DNA of 64,000 bases from Planobispora longispora (GTDB lineage: Bacteria > Actinomycetota > Actinomycetes > Streptosporangiales > Streptosporangiaceae): contig NZ_BOOH01000033.1 of the NCBI RefSeq assembly GCF_016863135.1, forward strand, positions 140,077 through 204,076. Direction: 5' to 3'. Numbering within the stretch: the stretch's first letter is position 1; every line of letters begins with the position of its first letter. Positions 8,323-16,354 of this stretch are shown here, in pieces. Both the position numbers and the translations under genes were made by a program. Under the pieces are notes generated by a model. It was given only the letters and a program-made list of their open reading frames with translations, ran no database searches and was not told the origin of the DNA.

Positions 8323-8709
8323 TCACCGCTCGGGCGGACTCGCCAGGTTCCGCACGGCGGCGTCCGCGTCGGGATAGGTGTCCAGGTACGGGTGCAGGCC
8401 GGTCAGGACCAGCAGCCGCTGCATGATCCCGACCGCCCCGGCCAGGGCGAAGCCGACGCCACGCCCCTGGCAGAGGTTGCGCGCGCCCATCAGCTTGCCC
8501 AGACCGGTGGAGTCGCAGAAGTCGACCTCGGCGACATCGACCACCAGCCCGGACAGCCGGGGTTGCCGCCACAGCGGTTCCAGATACGCCTGCAGGACCG
8601 GCACGGAGTTGATGTCCAGGTTCCCGCTCAGCCGCATCACCGCGATCTCCTCGGCGGTGGTGTCGACGGCGACGACCAGCCGTCGGTTGCTGCGGGCGGG
8701 GGTGGCCAT
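8323..8709 (-). CDS. STAS-domain anti-sigma factor antagonist
   Basis: This 128-residue protein is essentially one STAS domain. The phosphorylatable serine is Ser67 in DVAEVDFCDSTGLGKL, the canonical SpoIIAA/RsbV loop. When unphosphorylated, such proteins bind and remove an anti-sigma kinase of the RsbW type. The ATG at 8709 is preceded by GGAGGGT. No anti-sigma kinase or alternative sigma factor gene is adjacent, so the partner must be elsewhere in the genome. Two direct repeats lie upstream of the gene. The last residues (SPPER) form a short tail. Confidence 0.88.
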   Translation of the reverse strand: MATPARSNRRLVVAVDTTAEEIAVMRLSGNLDINSVPVLQAYLEPLWRQPRLSGLVVDVAEVDFCDSTGLGKLMGARNLCQGRGVGFALAGAVGIMQRLLVLTGLHPYLDTYPDADAAVRNLASPPER

Positions 8710-8777
8710 GGCAGACCCTCCAGAGAAACGAAGGACTGGATTCCCTCTCCTTTACCGCTTCGATAGGTCCACTAACG

Positions 8778-8811
8778 CGTAAAAGCGACACATCTTCCCG
8801 TAAAAGTGACA
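8778..8811. promoter_or_regulatory. Direct repeats 21 bp apart upstream of the STAS gene
   Basis: CGTAAAAGCGACA (8778-8790) and CGTAAAAGTGACA (8799-8811) are identical except for one base and are spaced 21 bases, two turns of the helix. They lie between the end of helR (8848) and the STAS gene start (8709). This is a good candidate operator, but I cannot name the regulator. Confidence 0.45.
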
Positions 8812-8847
8812 TTTCTTCTCGGTGATGCCATCGGCCCGGTCCCGGCG

Positions 8848-10995
8848 TCAAGAACTCGTGAGGATGACGAGTCGCTGGGTCGCCCGGGTCATCGCGACAT
8901 AGCGGTCGACCGCTCCCTCGATGCCCTCGCCGAACGCCTCCGGGTCGACGAGGACGACCAGGTCGAACTCGAGCCCCTTCGTCAGCTCCGGGGCCAGCGA
9001 CCGGACGCGCGGCCTCTCCTGGAACGCGGGATCGCCGATGACGCAGGCGATTCCGTCGGCATGGGCGGCCAGCCAGGAGCCGAGGACCGTCTCCAGCTCC
9101 GAGACGGATCCGCGGACGACGGGAAGGCCGCTGCCGCGGATGGAGGTCGGCACGTTGGCGTCCGGGAGCGCGGCCCGGATGACCGGCTCGGCCTCCGCCA
9201 TGATCTCCGCCGGGGTCCGGTAGTTGACGCTGAGCGGGGACAGGGTGATCCGGTCGAGCCCGACCCGCTCGAGCCGTTCCCGCCAGGACTCCGTGAACCC
9301 GTGCCTGGCCTGGGCCCGGTCCCCGACGATGGTGAAACTCCGCGACGGGCACCGCAGCAGCAGCATCTGCCACTCCGCGTCGGTCAGCTCCTGGGCCTCG
9401 TCCACGACGACGTGCGCGAACGGCCCGGCCAGCAGGTCCGGGTCGGGGGCGGGCAGCTCGGACTCGTCGACCAGATTCCGCTGGAGGTCCGCCCGGCGCA
9501 GCTGTGTCACGAGCCCTTCGCCGTCGTCGTCGGCCTCGATCAGGTTGTCGACGACCTGGGCCATGCGCTCGCGCTGGGCGGCGAGAGCGGCTTCCTGCCG
9601 GCGCCTGCGCCGTGACGCCTCCGGGTCGCCGAGCCGCTGCCGCGCCGCGTCCAGCAGCGGCAGGTCGGACACCGTCCAGGCCTGGGCCTCCTCGCGCTGC
9701 AGCTTCCGCACCTCGTCGGGGCTGAGCCAGGGGGCGCACATCCGCAGGTAGGCGGGGACCGTCCACAGGTCCCCGACGAGGTCGGCCGCCTCGATCAGCG
9801 GCCAGGCCCGGTTGAAGACGGTGACCAGCTCCCTGTCCCGCAGCAGCGACTTGCGGAGCAGCTCCGCCGGGACGTCGCCCTCGTGCTTGTCGGCCACGAT
9901 CGTGACCAGTTCCTCCCAGATCCGGTCGCGCGCCTCGTTGTGCGGGGTTCCGGGATCCGGCGCGTCGAACGCCTCGGCCCAGTCGTCGGCGCTCAGCCAG
10001 ATGTCCTCCCACTGGGTCGTCACCGTCATCCCCTTGGCGGGCGGGTTCTCGTAGAACCTGACGGCCGGCTCGATCGCCTTCACCAGGTCCGCGGACGACT
10101 TCAGGCGAGCCGCCTCCGGGTCGGTCTCGATCGCCGCCGCGGCTCCCTCCGCGACGAGGTCCCGCAGGGTGCACGTCTGCACGCCCTCCTCTCCGAGGCT
10201 GGGCAGGACGTCGGCGACGTAGGCCAGGTAGGGCTGGTGCGGACCGACGAACAGCACGCCGCCCCGGTGGTGGCCGAGGCGGGGATCGGAGTAGAGCAGG
10301 TAGGCGGAGCGGTGCAGGGCGACGACGGTCTTCCCCGTGCCGGGACCGCCGTCGACGACGAGCGCCCCGTGGGATCCCGCGCGGATGATGGCGTCCTGGT
10401 CGGCCTGGATGGTGCCCAGCACGTCTCGCATCCGGCTCGACCGGCTGCCGCCCAGGCTGGCGATGAAGGCGGACTGGTCGTCGAGCGCGGCGTGCCCTTC
10501 CAGCCCGTCCGGGGTGAACACCTCGTCCCAGTAGTCGCTGATCCGCCCGCGGGTCCAGCGGTACCTGCGGCGGCTCGCCAGGCCCATCGGGTTGGCGTGG
10601 GTGGCGCCGAAGAACGGCTCGGCCGCCGGGGAGCGCCAGTCGAGCAGCAGCCGGCGGCCCGCGCTGTCGGTGAGGCCGAGCCGTCCGACGTACACGGGCC
10701 CGGAGTCGTCCGCGCCGACCATGCGTCCCAGGCACAGGTCCAGGCCGAAGCGGCGCAGGGCGCGCAGGCGGGCGCTCAGCCGGTGGATCTCCAGGTCCCG
10801 GTCCAGCGCCTGCCGGCCCTGGCCGCCGGGCGCCATGCGCTCGGCGTCGAGGCGGCGGGACAGCTCGGCGATCGACTGCTCGAGGGATTCGGCGACGGCC
10901 GCGAAGTGCTTCTCATCATCGGAGATCAGCGCCGGGTCGGCCTTGGGAGCGAGGTGGGCGGGAAGGTCGAACGCACCGGTGGTCTGGGTTCTCAT
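8848..10995 (-). CDS. helR: HelR-type RNA polymerase-associated helicase (rifamycin tolerance)
   Basis: This is a 715-residue superfamily 1 ATPase of the HelD/HelR group. Its start reads MRTQTTGAFDLPAHLAPKAD with GGAG 8 bases upstream. An earlier ATG at 11079 is rejected because it lies beside the promoter elements. A long charged coiled-coil arm (about 25-95) precedes the Q-motif (TIQADQDAIIR, about 195) and Walker A at 216-223 (GGPGTGKT). Walker B appears as VVVDEAQELTDAEW, and the helicase motifs near the C-terminus include SVNYRTPAEI and AMTRATQRLV. HelR in Streptomyces and Mycobacterium displaces rifamycin from RNA polymerase. The upstream rifamycin-associated element supports this assignment over housekeeping HelD. 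Confidence 0.9.
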   Translation of the reverse strand: MRTQTTGAFDLPAHLAPKADPALISDDEKHFAAVAESLEQSIAELSRRLDAERMAPGGQGRQALDRDLEIHRLSARLRALRRFGLDLCLGRMVGADDSGPVYVGRLGLTDSAGRRLLLDWRSPAAEPFFGATHANPMGLASRRRYRWTRGRISDYWDEVFTPDGLEGHAALDDQSAFIASLGGSRSSRMRDVLGTIQADQDAIIRAGSHGALVVDGGPGTGKTVVALHRSAYLLYSDPRLGHHRGGVLFVGPHQPYLAYVADVLPSLGEEGVQTCTLRDLVAEGAAAAIETDPEAARLKSSADLVKAIEPAVRFYENPPAKGMTVTTQWEDIWLSADDWAEAFDAPDPGTPHNEARDRIWEELVTIVADKHEGDVPAELLRKSLLRDRELVTVFNRAWPLIEAADLVGDLWTVPAYLRMCAPWLSPDEVRKLQREEAQAWTVSDLPLLDAARQRLGDPEASRRRRRQEAALAAQRERMAQVVDNLIEADDDGEGLVTQLRRADLQRNLVDESELPAPDPDLLAGPFAHVVVDEAQELTDAEWQMLLLRCPSRSFTIVGDRAQARHGFTESWRERLERVGLDRITLSPLSVNYRTPAEIMAEAEPVIRAALPDANVPTSIRGSGLPVVRGSVSELETVLGSWLAAHADGIACVIGDPAFQERPRVRSLAPELTKGLEFDLVVLVDPEAFGEGIEGAVDRYVAMTRATQRLVILTSS

Positions 10996-11084
10996 GTCAT
11001 CAGCTCCGATCTGAGGCCGCGTACGGCCGTTCCCCCGTTTCCGCAGGCTGTTGAGCCCCGGCCGACGATTGTGCGGCATGCCCC

Positions 11085-11103
11085 GGGTCTTGCCGCAAGC
11101 CCC
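11085..11103 (-). promoter_or_regulatory. Rifamycin-associated element (RAE) upstream of helR
   Basis: On the minus strand the sequence reads GGGGCTTGCGGCAAGACCC, a 19-base imperfect inverted repeat. From memory it matches the RAE consensus found upstream of rifamycin phosphotransferase, monooxygenase and helR genes in actinomycetes. It lies about 90 bases before the helR start. A possible -10 (CACAAT) follows 19 bases after the TTGCGG inside the element. Rifamycin-inducible expression of helR is therefore expected. Confidence 0.8.
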
Positions 11104-11251
11104 CCGGTGCGCTATAGCTTGAGAGTGGAAGGGAGCGGTCGTCTCCCTTCTCCCCTCATCGCCCGCCGTGCGGACGCCCCCTCGCGGCCCGCCGGCGCCG
11201 CCTCGAACGCGCGCGGCCTCGATCGTTCAGGTGCTCCCGGGGGAACTTCTC

Positions 11252-11290
11252 TCAGGGATCTCGGAGGGCTTCTCTTAGGGGAGGGTTAGC
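11252..11290 (+). promoter_or_regulatory. Phased AGGG/TTAG repeats upstream of the second PepSY gene
   Basis: AGGG motifs occur at 11254, 11265, 11277 and 11282. TTAGGG at 11275 and TTAGCG at 11286 are spaced 11 bases. This resembles the 11-base direct repeats before the OmpR-type regulator at 3802, so that regulator may control the PepSY gene at 11325. The match is short and should be treated as a hypothesis. Confidence 0.3.
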
Positions 11291-11324
11291 GCGGCCCTAT
11301 CCCGGCCCGCGCGAGCCTTGAGCC

Positions 11325-11690
11325 ATGACGAAGACCCACATGATCTCCAAGATCGCACTCGCCGCGGCCGGAACCGTCGCCCTGCTGTCCGCCGGGAGCG
11401 GCGTGGCCCTCGCCGGGAGCGGGAGTCACCCCGCCGCCGCCTCCGCCCCGATCGCGGCGGCCGTCCCCGCCGCCGCCTCGGCTCCCGCCACGGGCATCTC
11501 GTGCGCGAAGGCCGTGAAGATCGCCAAGAAGCGGGTCCCGCGCGCCCGGGTCACCGAGGTCGAGCGGGAATGGGAGCACGGCCACCGCGTCTGCAAGGTG
11601 GAGCTGGTCCGGGGGAACTGGGAGTACGACGTCTACGTCTCCCTGCGGACCGGAAAGATCATCAAGTTCAAGAAGAAGTACGACGACTGA
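11325..11690 (+). CDS. Secreted PepSY-domain protein (paralogue)
   Basis: This 121-residue protein has a signal peptide ending around residue 30 (SGVALAGSGS), an Ala/Pro-rich linker (about 35-58) and one PepSY domain (about 59-121, ISCAKAVKIAKKRVPRARV). Two cysteines (60 and 90) could form a disulfide in the exported domain; the paralogue at 2800-3174 lacks them. The domain is strongly basic and ends in KFKKKYDD. The gene stands alone between divergent helR and a convergent lipoprotein gene, with a strong hairpin after the stop. The role is probably extracytoplasmic; the ligand is unknown. Confidence 0.8.
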   Translation: MTKTHMISKIALAAAGTVALLSAGSGVALAGSGSHPAAASAPIAAAVPAAASAPATGISCAKAVKIAKKRVPRARVTEVEREWEHGHRVCKVELVRGNWEYDVYVSLRTGKIIKFKKKYDD

Positions 11691-11733
11691 TCTCCCGACC
11701 GCACGACCGCACGACCGCACGACCTCCTGATCT

Positions 11734-11776
11734 CCCGGCCGGCCCCGGCCCTCCGGCGATCCCGGGGCCGGCCGGG
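11734..11776. terminator. Bidirectional hairpin terminator
   Basis: A perfect 15-base-pair stem (CCCGGCCGGCCCCGG at 11734-11748 and its complement at 11762-11776) encloses a 13-base loop. It lies between the convergent PepSY gene (stop 11690) and the HNH-family lipoprotein gene (stop 11788). There is no U-tract, which is usual for actinomycete terminators. Confidence 0.7.
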
Positions 11777-11787
11777 CGCCGCCGGCC

Positions 11788-12504
11788 TCAGCAGGACTTC
11801 AGCACCCGTTCCATCGCGGCCTTCTCCCCCGAGGTCACCCAGAGCTCGTACTTGAGCTTCACCGAGATCTGCCGGGAGACGTAGGGACAGCGGTAGGCGC
11901 GGCGCGGCGGCAGCCAGGTCGCCGCGTCCGCGTCGCCCTTCTGGTTGTTCAGCGGACCGTCCACGGCCAGCAGGTTCAGCGGGTCGTTGGCCAGTTCTCT
12001 GCGTTCGGCCGCGCTGAGCTGCTGGGCGCCCTTCTGCCAGGCGTCGGAGAGCGCGACCACGTGGTCGATCTGCACCTCCATGCTGCTCCGCTCGCCCCGC
12101 GTGAACTCGATGGTCTTGCCGCCGTACGGATCCTCCAGGACACCCGTGAGCACGACGCAGTCCTGGGTGCCCTTCTTGAACGTCTCGTCCTTCAGATCCC
12201 GCTTGAGGATGTCGTTGCGGGTGTCGCACCCGTTGTGGTCGACGTCCGCCCACGAGGGCCCGAATTCGTCCCGGTCGAAGCCCGTCTTCGGAGCACGGCC
12301 CTTGACCGGGAGCTTCTCCAGATCCTTGAGCGCCTCGGAGGCGGATTTGCCGCCCCCGTCCTTGCCGTTCCCCTCCCGGGAGGGGCCGCTCAGGGCCTCC
12401 CCGTCGAGACCGCACCCCGCCGACGCCCCGGCCAGCGCGAGCGCGACCACCGCGACGGCCGCGCGTCGCCCCCGTCTCACCTGCACTTTTCCATCGACTC
12501 TCAC
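11788..12504 (-). CDS. HNH-family (DUF1524/GmrSD-like) lipoprotein endonuclease
   Basis: This 238-residue predicted lipoprotein has a basic N-terminus, then a hydrophobic helix and a lipobox LAGASAGC with lipidated Cys31. After a Gly/Lys/Ser-rich linker (about 35-55) comes a domain of the DUF1524 HNH type with QIDHVVALSDAW (about 145-156) and the downstream NDPLNLLAVDGPLNNQKGD (about 174-192). These supply the His/Asp/Asn metal-binding set. Two Cys pairs probably form disulfides outside the membrane. Such exported nucleases are common in Streptomyces-like genomes and probably degrade extracellular DNA. No partner is adjacent. Confidence 0.85.
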   Translation of the reverse strand: MRVDGKVQVRRGRRAAVAVVALALAGASAGCGLDGEALSGPSREGNGKDGGGKSASEALKDLEKLPVKGRAPKTGFDRDEFGPSWADVDHNGCDTRNDILKRDLKDETFKKGTQDCVVLTGVLEDPYGGKTIEFTRGERSSMEVQIDHVVALSDAWQKGAQQLSAAERRELANDPLNLLAVDGPLNNQKGDADAATWLPPRRAYRCPYVSRQISVKLKYELWVTSGEKAAMERVLKSC

Positions 12505-12658
12505 ATGATTTGGCTACCCGGAAACGGGAAATTTACCCGAACAATCAGTCCCAGTCGTAAAAGCCCCGTCCGGTCTCCCGTCCCGGCCCGTCCGGCCTCC
12601 CGTCCCAGCTCGCCGCGGCGGATCGGGCCCGCCCGCCTCCCGCCGACCACCGCGACGT

Positions 12659-15600
12659 TCACAGCCCCTCCAGGGCGTCCAGCAGCCACTCGGCGAGGTA
12701 CCCGGCGAGGGAGGAGCACACGAGGATCAGGTAGGCGTCCGGCTCGATCCGGTGCAGGACGACCGGGACGCGGGCCAGCAGGGTCCGGGTGTGCGCGCCG
12801 ACGGTGAACACCGCCGGATGCAGGTCGATCCGGCAACCGGTCATGAGCACGTCCCCGGCCCGCGGCCCGGACAACCTGACGACGGCCCGCTGACCCGAGA
12901 CGTCCACACCCGGCGGCCCGCCCGCGACCAGCCGCCCGCCCACGACCAGCCACCAGTCGGGCCCGAGCCGCAACCCCTTCCGTCCCCGCTCCTCCACCGG
13001 CGCTTCCCCCCGGGCCTCCCGCATCGGCACGAGCGGGACCTCGCGGATCATCGCCCCGCAAGAGCCCGCCGCGGCGAACCGGCCGCCGAACCCCGCCAGC
13101 GCGCTCCTCGCGCCGTACCCCCTGACGGGTTCCAGCCGGACGTCCGGAGGGTCGCCGTCACGGCGGGCGTTCTGCGGATCGTGGAAGACCGGGTCGGTCA
13201 CGGTCACCGGCACCTCGCAGCCCCGACGGGCGTCGAAGGCGAAGAGCCGGTCGCCCGCCCGGACGTCGCGGATCATGGCCAGCGCGACTCCGGGATAGGC
13301 GGAGGTGACGTGGCCGAGCATCCGCCTCCCTCCGGGGGACGCGACGAGCTGGGCGCCCTCGGTGAGGACCTCGCGGGGATCGTCGGGGACGAGGCCGACC
13401 AGGCGCTTGCGACCGGGACGGGCGGTGTCGGGGCGGCTGTGGGAACGTCTGCCGACGAAGTCCGGCTTGCGCGCGGAGACGATCCACGACATCCCCAGAT
13501 CCTGCGGGGTCACGGTCCCGTCGGTCTCCTGCCCGACGATCGCGAAGCCCTTCTCGGCCCGGAGCACGTGCATGGTCTCGGTCCCGTACGGCACCGCCCC
13601 CCGCTCCAGCGCGGCCTCCCACAGCGCCGCGCCGAACCACCGGGGCACGTTGATCTCGTAGGCCAGCTCACCGGAGAAACTGATCCGGAAAACCCTCCCG
13701 AATCGGCTCTCCCGGCAGGTCATGAACGGGAAGTCGGCGAAGTCGACATCGGTGACCAGCGCCTCGGCGACGGGCCTGGCCCGCGGGCCGACCACCGCGA
13801 CGACCGCCCAGTGGTCGGTGACGGAGGTGAACGAGACGTCCAGGTCCGGCCACTCGGTCTGCCGCCACTCCTCCAGCCGGTCGAGCACGGCGGCGGCGTT
13901 CCCGGTCGTCGTGGTCACCAGATAGCGGTCCTCCGCCAGCCGGGTGATCACCCCGTCGTCGAGGACCATGCCGTCGGCCCCGCACATCACGCTGTACCGG
14001 CAGGAGCCGACCGGCAGCGTGGAGAGCGTGTTCGGGTACATCCGGTCGAGGAACTCCCCCGCGTCCCTCCCTACGACCTCGATCTTCCCGAGGGTGGAGG
14101 CGTCGATCGCCGCCACCCCGGTCCGCGCGGCCCGGCGCTCCCGCTCGACCGCCTCCGCCATGGACTCGCCGTCCAGCGGGAAGTAGCGGGGGCGCTTCCA
14201 CTGCCCGACGTCCTCGAAGACGGCGCCGCGGGCGACGTGCAGGTCGTGCATGGCCGTGACCCGGATCGGGTCCGACAGCGCCCCGCGGTCCCGTCCCGCG
14301 AGCACCCCGAAGGCCACCGGCGTGTACGGCGGGCGGAACGTGGTCGTCCCCACCTGCCCGGGCTCCACCCCGAGCAGCGCCGCCACCACTCCCACGGCCG
14401 TCGCCCCGGACGTCTTGCCCTGCTCCGCGCCGGTCCCGGCGGTGGTGTAGCGCTTGACGTGCTCCACCGAACGCAGGCCCGCCCCGGCGGCCCGCCCGAG
14501 GTCCGCCACCGTCACGTCCCGCTGGAGATCGACGAACGCCTCCGCGTCGCCCCCGGCGCCGGGACCGTGCGCGGCCTCCGCCGTGGAATCGGACGGGTCC
14601 GGGGCCGCAGGCGCGGTTCCCGCCGCACCGGCGGGTCGATCCGGTGACGGCCGCCGGGCGGGAACCGTCCACAGGGCCGCGGGAGGGCTCTGTGCGGGCT
14701 CGTCGCACTCGGGGACGCGGAAGACCTCCCGTTCCCGGACCCCGGCCAGCTCGGCGGCCTGGGATCCGGCGGCGAAGCCGTCGGCGACGGCGGCGGCCGT
14801 GCCGTACACGCCCCGGCACGCCCCCGCCGACCGCTCGGCCTGGGCGGACAGATGCGGGACGAACGCCTGCAGGGTCTCGTCGAACCGGAGCCGTCCCTGG
14901 GACTGGCTGAACAGCTGGACCGCCGGGTTCCAGCCGCCCGAGACGGCGAGCAGATCACAGGCGGCCGCCCGTTCTCCGGCCGCGCCGCCGATCACGGCTC
15001 CGGCGAGGGCTCCCTCCCTGTCCGCGAGCGTCCCCACGACCAGTGAGCCGTCCCGGCGGGGGTCCACGATCTCCACGATCTCGACTCCGGCGGCGGCCAG
15101 GTCGCGGGCGGCCTCGTGACCGGAGTCGGTGCAGGTGAACACCACCGCGCGGCGGCCGGGGAGCACGCCGTACCGGTTGGCGTAGGTCCGCGCGGCCGAG
15201 GCCAGCATGACGCCCGGGCGGTCGTTGCCGGGGAAGGCGACCGAGCGCTCGTGCGCCCCGGTGGCCAGCACCACCCGGCCCGCCCGGAAGTGCCACAACC
15301 GGCACCCGCCGCGCCGCTCCACGGCGACGACGTAGTTGTGGTCGTGGTAGCCGATGGCGGTGGTCCGGGACAGGACGCGGACCTCGGGAAGCGCGGCGAG
15401 GCGGGCCGCGACCGAGGAGACCCAGTCCGGCGCCGGTCCCCCGTCCAGGAGGACCCGGCTGCTCAGCAGGTCGCCGCCGGGTTCGGGCTGGTCGTCGAGG
15501 AGCACGACGCGGGCGCCCACCTCTCCGGCCGCCAGCGCCGCCGCCAGCCCGGCCGGGCCGCCGCCGACCACGAGCACGTCGCAGTGCAGGTACGCCTTGT

Positions 15601-16033
15601 CGTGCCGGGGCTCGCCCGGCGGCGCGCCCGCGCCGGGACGACCGGCCGCACCCGGCGACCTGTCCGTGCCGGGACGACCGGCCGCACCGGACGGCGCACC
15701 CGGCACGGGACGGGCGCCGCCGGGTGGGAGCGCCGGGCCGAGGCGGCCGCGGCCCCGCAGGCTCCACGCCTCCAGGCCGTCCCGCAACTCCACCGTCGTC
15801 GCCGGGACCATGGGCTCGTCCCCCACCCGGACCAGCGCGTTCGGCTCCTCCGCCCCGGCGGTGAAGACGCCGCGCGGCCGTCCGAGGTCCACGCTCCCGC
15901 CGACGATCCGGACACCGCAGGCCAGCAGCGCCGAGGCGAGCGTGTCGCCCGGATGCCCGGTCAGCTCGCGCCCGTCGAAGGTGAAGCGCAGCACGCGCGA
16001 GCGGTCGATCCGGCCCCCGCTGTCCCGTCTCAT
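12659..16033 (-). CDS. soxA: Sarcosine oxidase alpha subunit fused to gamma subunit (SoxA-SoxG)
   Basis: This 1124-residue protein is longer than usual SoxA (about 950-1000). Residues 1-100 are the 2Fe-2S-like/N-terminal alpha domain. A Gly/Pro/Ala-rich linker follows (100-145), then a FAD/NAD dinucleotide fold with VVGGGPAGLAAALAAG (155-170). The C-terminal half of alpha is the folate-binding aminomethyltransferase (GcvT) fold (about 595-955, including MHVLRAEKGF at 821-830). Alpha ends near VTVTDPVFHDPQNARRDG (945-960). From about 975 the sequence is SoxG-like (ARSALAGFGGRF, then VVRLSGPRAGDVLMTGCRIDLHP and AGYLAEWLLDALEGL). No separate soxG exists nearby, so this is read as an in-frame fusion. 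The start overlaps the soxD stop (ATGA). Confidence 0.88.
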   Translation of the reverse strand: MRRDSGGRIDRSRVLRFTFDGRELTGHPGDTLASALLACGVRIVGGSVDLGRPRGVFTAGAEEPNALVRVGDEPMVPATTVELRDGLEAWSLRGRGRLGPALPPGGARPVPGAPSGAAGRPGTDRSPGAAGRPGAGAPPGEPRHDKAYLHCDVLVVGGGPAGLAAALAAGEVGARVVLLDDQPEPGGDLLSSRVLLDGGPAPDWVSSVAARLAALPEVRVLSRTTAIGYHDHNYVVAVERRGGCRLWHFRAGRVVLATGAHERSVAFPGNDRPGVMLASAARTYANRYGVLPGRRAVVFTCTDSGHEAARDLAAAGVEIVEIVDPRRDGSLVVGTLADREGALAGAVIGGAAGERAAACDLLAVSGGWNPAVQLFSQSQGRLRFDETLQAFVPHLSAQAERSAGACRGVYGTAAAVADGFAAGSQAAELAGVREREVFRVPECDEPAQSPPAALWTVPARRPSPDRPAGAAGTAPAAPDPSDSTAEAAHGPGAGGDAEAFVDLQRDVTVADLGRAAGAGLRSVEHVKRYTTAGTGAEQGKTSGATAVGVVAALLGVEPGQVGTTTFRPPYTPVAFGVLAGRDRGALSDPIRVTAMHDLHVARGAVFEDVGQWKRPRYFPLDGESMAEAVERERRAARTGVAAIDASTLGKIEVVGRDAGEFLDRMYPNTLSTLPVGSCRYSVMCGADGMVLDDGVITRLAEDRYLVTTTTGNAAAVLDRLEEWRQTEWPDLDVSFTSVTDHWAVVAVVGPRARPVAEALVTDVDFADFPFMTCRESRFGRVFRISFSGELAYEINVPRWFGAALWEAALERGAVPYGTETMHVLRAEKGFAIVGQETDGTVTPQDLGMSWIVSARKPDFVGRRSHSRPDTARPGRKRLVGLVPDDPREVLTEGAQLVASPGGRRMLGHVTSAYPGVALAMIRDVRAGDRLFAFDARRGCEVPVTVTDPVFHDPQNARRDGDPPDVRLEPVRGYGARSALAGFGGRFAAAGSCGAMIREVPLVPMREARGEAPVEERGRKGLRLGPDWWLVVGGRLVAGGPPGVDVSGQRAVVRLSGPRAGDVLMTGCRIDLHPAVFTVGAHTRTLLARVPVVLHRIEPDAYLILVCSSLAGYLAEWLLDALEGL

Positions 16034-16305
16034 CCGAACTCCTCACGCCGTGGAGACCCCGGGTCCCGGCCGATCTCGTGGGTGACGGTGTGCCGCCGTA
16101 CCGAGAACCAGGTCCGGCAGCCGTGGACGTGGAACCAGCGCTCGTGGAACCAGCCCCGCGGGTTGTCGCGCATGAACACGTATCCGGCCCATTCCTCGTC
16201 GCTCAGCGCCGCCGGGTCCTTCGGGTAGGCGATCCCGGCCTGCCCGCCGTACCGGAACTCGATCTCGTCGCGCGGGCCGCACCACGGGCACTCGATCAGC
16301 TGCAC
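16030..16305 (-). CDS. soxD: Sarcosine oxidase delta subunit
   Basis: This 91-residue small subunit carries the zinc site: CPWCGPRDE at residues 6-14, with His60 and Cys63 in HVHGCRTWF. The body matches SoxD (EWAGYVFMRDNPRGWFHERWFH). It acts in the cytosolic heterotetramer that oxidises sarcosine to glycine with release of H2O2 and a methylene-tetrahydrofolate. The gene sits between soxB (50 bases upstream) and the soxA fusion, which it overlaps by 4 bases, so alpha translation is coupled to it. Confidence 0.93.
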   Translation of the reverse strand: MQLIECPWCGPRDEIEFRYGGQAGIAYPKDPAALSDEEWAGYVFMRDNPRGWFHERWFHVHGCRTWFSVRRHTVTHEIGRDPGSPRREEFG

Positions 16306-16354
16306 CGCTCCGCCACCGCCCTTCCCCTCCCGCCGTCCGGCCGTCCCGGCCGCA

